Source: JBKECA01 sp047973435
GTDB taxonomy: Bacteria; Planctomycetota; Planctomycetia; Planctomycetales; Planctomycetaceae
Direction: 5' to 3'
NCBI GenBank assembly: GCA_047973435.1
Contig: JBKECA010000164.1
Coordinates: 1 to 11,047 of the forward strand
DNA: 11,047 nt
Each line of letters starts with the position of its first letter. Position 1 is the stretch's first letter. Below the pieces are notes generated by a model that worked only from the letters and a program-made list of their open reading frames with translations, ran no database searches and was not told the DNA's origin. A program made the position numbers and the translations under genes. Positions 7,501-11,047 of this stretch are shown here, one piece after another.

Positions 7501-8416
7501 TTTCGCACAAGGCCGTTGGTACAGAGGTTCCCATCGGAAGCAGCTTGATGGAGAGTTCGGAGGACGGCGTGGGGCGAATCTCCAGAACACTGTTCGAAAT
7601 GTCCGGCGATGTCAGATCGGGAGCTGCAATCGGTGGCAGCTTCCGTCCTTCAATCGACAAGGCGACCGGCTCTCCATACGGCAGGCCTCGAAGCAAGAAC
7701 CTTCCCGAGTCGTCGGAAATCGTTGTCATCGACTGACCGGTTGACTGTCGCGCGCTGATCAGCTTGCGTTGAACCGGTGAGGCGCCATCCGCAAACACAA
7801 GACGTCCCGACATCTGATAGCCGGCGCGCATGGTGAACAAAAATGAGCCGGTCCAGTTATGGACCTCTAGCAGCACCAGCTTTTCTTCATTCGCTTCAAG
7901 ATCAAACACCATTGAATGCTTGACCGGGTTGAGCCAACCGGGGCGGCGGTCGTCAAGCACGAGTTGTCCGTCAACCCACATGCGGGCACCATCATCAAAG
8001 CCAGTGTAGAAGCGGCGACTGCACTTCTTACTCGCCCGGATTCTGCAAGCCGCATACACCACGGAGTCATCACCGGCAGCGACCCCCGGAGTTTTTTCAT
8101 CTGGGCGGATCGATGCAGCAGAAAACTGCCCCAGTCGCATGACCCCTGATGAATCGGCTTCCCACGACTGCCACTCGCGAGTGGCGCCCCCAGGCAATGT
8201 GACGGTCGCTCCTTCTGTAATCTCCCCCAATTCGGCAGGAGGGTCGTCAAAGACTCGATCGCGCGGGGTCGGTCCAAGCAATAGCCAATCCGAGACGACC
8301 GGCTGTTCATGCGCGTCGGCGGAGTCACCCGCCGTCGCAGGCGCAGCCAGCCATTGGAACAAGGCGATACACACAAATAACGCCGGATGGCGCGGTGAAC
8401 GCTGACGCCCGAACAT
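4550..8416 (-). CDS. Periplasmic beta-propeller sensor histidine kinase without receiver domain
   Basis: Membrane sensor kinase, 1288 residues. A signal peptide (about 1-29, cleavage near ATA-G) leads to a PA14-like domain (about 43-200; FYTGFDDGARMWVDG at 136-150) and a carboxypeptidase-regulatory-like beta-sandwich (about 203-258). A propeller (about 300-890) has Reg_prop-type blades such as GSIWVGTVDDGLYRI (354-368), GRCIIGTDQGLFVL (703-716) and GLWVATRNSGLFMM (834-847). A Y_Y_Y-like domain (about 900-992) and one membrane helix (about 1001-1023) follow. The cytoplasmic part has a short coiled coil, HisKA with phospho-acceptor His1064 in CHDLRSP, and HATPase with N-box Asn1178, G1 DSGAGIP (1206-1212), F-box and G2 GFGLGLF (1232-1238). 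All ATP-site motifs look intact. Unlike Bacteroides hybrid systems it ends after HATPase, so it needs a separate response regulator, which is not in this window. The ATG at 8416 directly precedes the signal peptide; its Shine-Dalgarno is weak. The ligand is unknown; a PA14-like fold makes glycans plausible. Confidence 0.93.
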   Translation of the reverse strand: MFGRQRSPRHPALFVCIALFQWLAAPATAGDSADAHEQPVVSDWLLLGPTPRDRVFDDPPAELGEITEGATVTLPGGATREWQSWEADSSGVMRLGQFSAASIRPDEKTPGVAAGDDSVVYAACRIRASKKCSRRFYTGFDDGARMWVDGQLVLDDRRPGWLNPVKHSMVFDLEANEEKLVLLEVHNWTGSFLFTMRAGYQMSGRLVFADGASPVQRKLISARQSTGQSMTTISDDSGRFLLRGLPYGEPVALSIEGRKLPPIAAPDLTSPDISNSVLEIRPTPSSELSIKLLPMGTSVPTALCETTYGQILVANELDRRIHVFDGERLYPHPVERIRSVTNGLVTRLAVDKQGSIWVGTVDDGLYRIPESLDEEVQYWPAKVVGDRCNVIFESRKGVWITFNVRSGPDRTHFFNHDTGDLSQPESLIGTRIQAIAETPEEGVLATVRRHVVRLPTKEKSKLDDETRAIDGLAATPDGCVWASGASIYCFNPDDSCTTYEWLETGNNDSSIVAGVDGTVWASCRGSVYIIADDRVQRVQLPESAGQVVDLIVSRAGSLLAIIKDVGVYEIRNKRSHVVDYRHGINDCEFRIIDGNGDHLLLSTLHVPTVIRVNQVDPVDVTAAALGNVKSGVGTVLYSPILIANGKDEVLAFPWLTGPTGVYSLVAESPFIKRGDKPWTEITGFTFSESHTTCYYFCDQLRDGRCIIGTDQGLFVLQGDNVEAITLFPDHARLMAIVDTPQGLYGAVENGPIVRRSKSGETTVYQFDDNEFPSGSMPFVNSLVDHNGTIVVTTSKGLFIVDQERNRVRRVRHPQLRSRNIAGAASVKLPAGRQGLWVATRNSGLFMMADEDVALRIPLEHTDDVINGIAIDALNRAWLATNHGAVVYTPAAILPILAVRSIRYEGEESYVEGRPLSVSANREIEVLVSCRGGADSVGLRYQVDGGPWVRFSRDNSSVIPLKFGSSGLHEVTIVGVDCDLNESRPIGVTFDVFIPFWERPAVRGLLIALLLIALVAIAVLLAFYMRARSAKRLAQIALMEEEHRARQAAEAASRERELLLARVCHDLRSPIGGVSVSADLLRQSPHGNDEAIELLDDCVGSMTYLTDQLLTYARSVGKTETRVEEIVVARLLDRLQHLFIARFRGHPASLTIHTAPDAPRTIRADKGVLSELLSNLIDNACKYTKEGRIDIRYEALSDHLVQFQVKDSGAGIPAEMIATLLEPFARGHQSQDGFGLGLFICDNLARKLQGKLKIESDPGEGTTITLQLPLNAASPAEAAVTASGPDKVG

Positions 8417-8978
8417 GCCTGCGAACTCGCTCTCTTAGAGTCATCCTGAATTTGATACCGCACGCGGTCAAAGCGAATGCGTTCTGCCGCGCGGGGCTTG
8501 ATCGTCCGAACCATCTCACTCGTGGCTGCGGGCAGTATAATGCACGCGGCTGCATGAGATCGGCTCGCGCTACGCCTCGGGTTCATCGCCCCTGCCGCCC
8601 CTTGCTTGGAAGGGACGGGAGATTCGGTTGTCCGAGCACGCGAAACCATACGAATCGCGCCCGCGGCAGACTCCCCTCTCTTTCAGAAAGGGTCGAGGAA
8701 TCGTCAAAGGGGCGAACGAACAAGGCTCCGCAATCCGCCCATCGGTAACCATGCAGAGTATAACATGGGAGCACAGATTACGTGTGCGGCACAAACCGAA
8801 GAATCAACGATTAAATATCGAGCCGAAGTTGGATCTACAGCGATCCCGAGTGAATACCTGGAAGCCGTCTTAAACCTCGCCAAGACGTCCGTTCAGCTTT
8901 GCCGGAACTGCCAACTGCGCCGGATTGTCGAGAGAACTGCGGAGGCGGGCGGCTTTTGCAGTGGATCTCGGAACTGTC
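8417..8978. other. 562-bp spacer between DUF1559 gene 3' end and sensor kinase 5' end
   Basis: About half is occupied by copy A of a dispersed repeat (8455-8735). The rest (8736-8978) has no clear element. A plus-strand frame from an ATG at 8765 to a stop at 8990-8992 would encode 75 residues and overlap the convergent DUF1559 3' end by 14 bp. It has no Shine-Dalgarno or known domain, so I do not call it a gene. Any kinase promoter should lie in this spacer, probably within or beyond the repeat. CAGGGAACCCTG (8980-8991) is a short symmetric hairpin over the DUF1559 stop, without a T-tract. Confidence 0.65.
8455..8735. repeat. Dispersed repeat, copy A (interrupted relative to copy B)
   Basis: Shares an ordered set of blocks with 10379-10575, same orientation: ataccgcacgc-gtca (8455-8470), ctcgggttcatcgc (8576-8589, 14/14 identical), ttcggttgtcc then agcac (8623-8639), a hairpin (8678-8692, CTCTTT-cag-AAAGGG), and gaacgaa then gctcc (8714-8728). 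The first two blocks are about 80 bp further apart here than in copy B, so copy A has an insertion or copy B a deletion. A second hairpin, CCCTT-6nt-AAGGG, is at 8599-8614. The first block lies 38 bp upstream of the sensor kinase start. Decayed insertion-element ends or a structured RNA family are both possible. Confidence 0.65.
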
Positions 8979-9866
8979 TCAGGGAACCCTGACGGGATTG
9001 CCATCACTGCGGCCAATCAGGTTCTGGTACAGGAGCAAGTCGATATTTTCGCTGAGAAATGCGACTTTTCCATCCCCCATCGCCACCTGACCTCCGCCCG
9101 GATGCAGGCTTACCGTTAACGTCCAGCGATTAATCCCATTGACCGAATTGACGTAGTTTGTCGCGGAATCTGGACCGCGTGCCACCTGCTGATAAGGACG
9201 GTCAAACCGCTGAATGCCAACCCATAGACCCGCGGTTGGCGAGTAGTCGCGACCCCTCACGGTGCCGCCGGCGCGCTCGCCCAAAAAAATCGTATTACTC
9301 ATCCCGTCGGTGACCTGTGCGAAGCGGACGCGACTGTTGCGGGAGAACACGCCTTCAAACTGGCTGTAGTTCGCGGTGTCGATCGGACGGTGACCATACG
9401 ACCCCAGGTAGTTCGATTTGCCACTGCCAAACGTCGTATTGAACAGTGGCATCGTGTCCGTTGGGCAGCCGAAGAGTTCGATCTCTGTCGATGGCAGTTC
9501 GCCCGAACCGCTTCGCCATTCACGGCCGAACGAGTACGAATCCTGACTCAGCAGATCGTAGAGTGGCTTCTGCTCAATGAACGGAAGGATCATCGTCCCC
9601 CAGCCCCAGCGGTGTGAACTGTTGTCGCCGGGCGAACCATCGCTGCGAAGTGGCACGGCCACCCAACCCGGCGGCAACGTACCGTGAGACCCTTCGTATG
9701 CGTGAAGTGCAATCCCGAGGTTGTGCAGATGATCCTGACATTGCGCCGTTCTTGCCGCCGAGCGAACCTGCTGCACCGCCGGCAATAGCAGTGCGACCAG
9801 AATCGCAACAATCGCAATGACGACCAACAACTCGATTAACGTGAAACCAAACCGTTTCGACCGCAT
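8979..9866 (-). CDS. DUF1559 (H-X9-DG) protein with prepilin-type N-terminus
   Basis: Pseudopilin-like exported protein of the family greatly expanded in planctomycetes; role in the cell unknown. The 295-residue protein begins with a class III prepilin signal: positive MRSKR, cleavage expected between Gly7 and Phe8, Glu at +5 of the mature form (Glu12), then a hydrophobic helix to about residue 29 (FTLIELLVVIAIVAILVALL). The DUF1559 body follows, with QCQDHLHNLGIALHAYEGSHGTLPP (43-66), FGCPTD (132-137) and TDGMSNTIFLGER (186-198). The C-terminal signature is His255, nine residues, then Asp265-Gly266. The frame also allows a TTG start at 9896, ten residues longer. I chose the ATG at 9866 because a GAGGG lies 8 nt upstream and the resulting n-region is of normal length. 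No other pilus or type II secretion gene is nearby. Flanked on both sides by copies of a dispersed repeat. Confidence 0.94.
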   Translation of the reverse strand: MRSKRFGFTLIELLVVIAIVAILVALLLPAVQQVRSAARTAQCQDHLHNLGIALHAYEGSHGTLPPGWVAVPLRSDGSPGDNSSHRWGWGTMILPFIEQKPLYDLLSQDSYSFGREWRSGSGELPSTEIELFGCPTDTMPLFNTTFGSGKSNYLGSYGHRPIDTANYSQFEGVFSRNSRVRFAQVTDGMSNTIFLGERAGGTVRGRDYSPTAGLWVGIQRFDRPYQQVARGPDSATNYVNSVNGINRWTLTVSLHPGGGQVAMGDGKVAFLSENIDLLLYQNLIGRSDGNPVRVP

Positions 9867-9874
9867 GACTTTAG

Positions 9875-9879
9875 CCCTC
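9875..9879 (-). promoter_or_regulatory. Ribosome binding site fixing the DUF1559 start
   Basis: Reads GAGGG on the minus strand, 8 nt before the ATG at 9866. This favours the ATG over the upstream in-frame TTG at 9896. Confidence 0.6.
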
Positions 9880-10378
9880 GACTTTTGGAATCGCAAAACC
9901 GAAGACGTTGAATGTCGCCACCAACGCCTGGCACAACTCTGTGGACTCCAGACATGGCTGGCAGGCCACCATCAACACGACCAGACTCACTTTCGACCAC
10001 GAACTCTCCGCACGACAGGGCCGCGGCAGTGCCGCAGCCACCTCACGGCAGTTGGAGGATGGAACCCCCTTTCCCCAGACTGACGGTCAAGATGACTCGG
10101 TGGGCCGAGAGGCCGGAGCCAATTTCGATGCCGGAAGTTGGACGCCATCCGAGAGGCGGACGTGGCTCCGTGGTGTCGAGGTGGCCTTCGGTGGAGAGAC
10201 AAATCTCGACTCAAACCGCAGGGACGATGGCCGTCGTTGTTCACAACAACCACTGGCTCCGGCCCGCGTAGGGCGTCAAGAGCAGGTTGGCTTTCCGGCT
10301 TGCTGTCTCCTCTTTCACGCCGGGCGACACAACGTCTGCCGTCACAGGCACGTCAACTTCGCGGATCGCTTCCGGGCG

Positions 10379-10575
10379 AATACCGCACGCAGTCACGCTG
10401 GATCTGTCCGCTTTGTGTCTCGGGTTCATCGCAACCCTCCGCTGCCCCACTCAGGAGGAGAAGCGAGTTTCGGTTGTCCAAGCACTCGAGGCCGCGCGAA
10501 CTGAGTCAGCGACAGATTCCGCTCCCTTCCAGGGAGGAGAGATGAAGTGAACGAATAATGCTCCCCACGTCGCAT
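10379..10575. repeat. Dispersed repeat, copy B
   Basis: Same ordered blocks and orientation as copy A: ataccgcacgc-gtca (10380-10395), ctcgggttcatcgc (10419-10432), ttcggttgtcc then agcac (10469-10485), a perfect hairpin CTCCCT-tcc-AGGGAG (10522-10536), and gaacgaa then gctcc (10549-10564). An upstream CCTCC/GGAGG pair (10436-10440, 10454-10458) sits near the matching region of copy A's other hairpin. Spacings after the second block agree with copy A within about 11 nt, so this is a real, diverged repeat rather than chance matches. Confidence 0.65.
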
Positions 10576-10785
10576 TTCAGCAACCGGGGGGAGTCGGAAT
10601 TGCTCGCTTCGCGCTGCGTGATTGCCCCGATCGTTCTCGGTATCCCCTCCCTTCATGTCGATGCCCCATGTTGCACCTGACGCCCGCAAGGCCAGACAAC
10701 ACGAATCCCCCAACACGTTGAAGGGTCTCCAGTGTGAGCAATACACTACAAAAAACTGCACACAAAAGAGGAATAAAGTGCACTT

Positions 10786-10801
10786 TGGCGCAAAGGCGCC
10801 A
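10786..10801 (+). terminator. Possible intrinsic terminator-like hairpin
   Basis: TGGCGC at 10786-10791 pairs perfectly with GCGCCA at 10796-10801 around an AAAG loop, followed on the plus strand by the T-rich gtttcggttttg. The T-tract is interrupted and no plus-strand gene ends here, so the role is doubtful. Confidence 0.25.
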
Positions 10802-11047
10802 GTTTCGGTTTTGTACGGCAGTATGGATGCCCACAGCATCAATACCGATCACCGGTGACTGAACTGCTTCGGGCGATTTGGGTTGGGACACAACCGCAAT
10901 CCGTCTCGAATTGTCGGCAGACAACCGCCGGCGAAGGACCGGTTCAGACGCACTGGAGCCGGATCAGGGGGAGCGACCTTCAGGGAGGAGGAGATCGGCA
11001 CGTTGTCGGAGCTGCTTGCATTTAAGGCGTGCCACGTTCGATCCACA

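Larger units (their letters stand above)
9867..11047. other. 1.18-kb stretch without a convincing gene, upstream of DUF1559
   Basis: Open frames on both strands are short or of non-protein-like composition (rich in Arg, Ser, Gly and His, no domain I recognise), and several run through the dispersed repeat copy. Seen here: a GCGGCA-G-TGCCGC palindrome (10023-10035), repeat copy B (10379-10575), an AGTGT/ACACT inverted repeat around 10731-10747, and a GC hairpin with a T-rich tail (10786-10801). The last 200 bp are open on the minus strand up to the edge (10849-11046), but the translation resembles no family I know. The DUF1559 promoter should be here; I cannot place it. Confidence 0.6.

Noticed and set aside
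6809..7744. 311-residue plus-strand open frame
   Set aside because: Antisense to the propeller region of the sensor kinase, with no recognisable motif or start signal.
9908..10504. 198-residue plus-strand open frame upstream of DUF1559
   Set aside because: Composition is not protein-like (Arg, Ser, Gly and His rich without domains) and the end runs through repeat copy B.
10426..10842. 138-residue minus-strand open frame, and overlapping 10577-10924
   Set aside because: The C-terminal third is a translation of dispersed repeat copy B; the parallel frame at 8570-8794 translates copy A. Typical spurious genes.
10849..11046. Minus-strand frame reaching the right edge, possible gene C-terminus
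   Set aside because: No recognisable family, and the frame is Pro/Ser/Arg rich; not enough to call a partial gene.
1..11047. CRISPR array, tRNA, rRNA, integrase or defence genes
   Set aside because: No regularly spaced repeats, no cloverleaf or rRNA signatures, and no relevant domains were seen on either strand.

Overview
The window looks like chromosomal DNA from a planctomycete. The pointers are a prepilin-like DUF1559 (H-X9-DG) protein, a very long periplasmic-propeller histidine kinase, and roomy gene-poor spacers carrying short dispersed repeats. This is inference from gene families; no marker gene or rRNA is present. All six genes I can support lie on the minus strand, so transcription runs from high to low coordinates.

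Right part (about 8417-11047), in transcription order. A 1.15 kb stretch (9867-11047) has no convincing gene but holds one copy of a dispersed repeat (10379-10575). Next is a DUF1559 pseudopilin-like protein (8979-9866), then a 562 bp spacer (8417-8978) with a second, same-orientation copy of that repeat (8455-8735) directly in front of the kinase gene.

Centre. A 1288-residue sensor kinase (4550-8416) carries, in order, a signal peptide, a PA14-like domain, a small beta-sandwich, a beta-propeller, a Y_Y_Y-like domain, one membrane helix, HisKA and HATPase. It has no receiver or DNA-binding domain. A 597 bp spacer (3953-4549) follows, with a REP-like repeat cluster near the kinase 3' end and two symmetric motifs just upstream of the next gene.

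Left part. A type II NADH dehydrogenase (2627-3952) is followed by a 3-hydroxyacyl-CoA dehydrogenase (1662-2540), a short-chain dehydrogenase/reductase (810-1571), and a second 3-hydroxyacyl-CoA dehydrogenase cut by the window edge (1-671). Gaps are 86, 90 and 138 bp, so this is a loosely spaced co-directional cluster rather than a tight operon. A plausible theme is NAD-linked oxidation of hydroxyacyl-CoA or related alcohols, with NADH re-oxidised into the quinone pool by the NDH-2 enzyme. The two HAD paralogues differ at positions expected to matter for cofactor and substrate binding.

Most of the window is ordinary metabolism and sensing. The signal I rate highest is the dispersed repeat pair, because both copies keep a 6-bp, 3-nt-loop hairpin at the same place with paired base changes. 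I found no tRNA, rRNA, CRISPR array, transposase or defence system.
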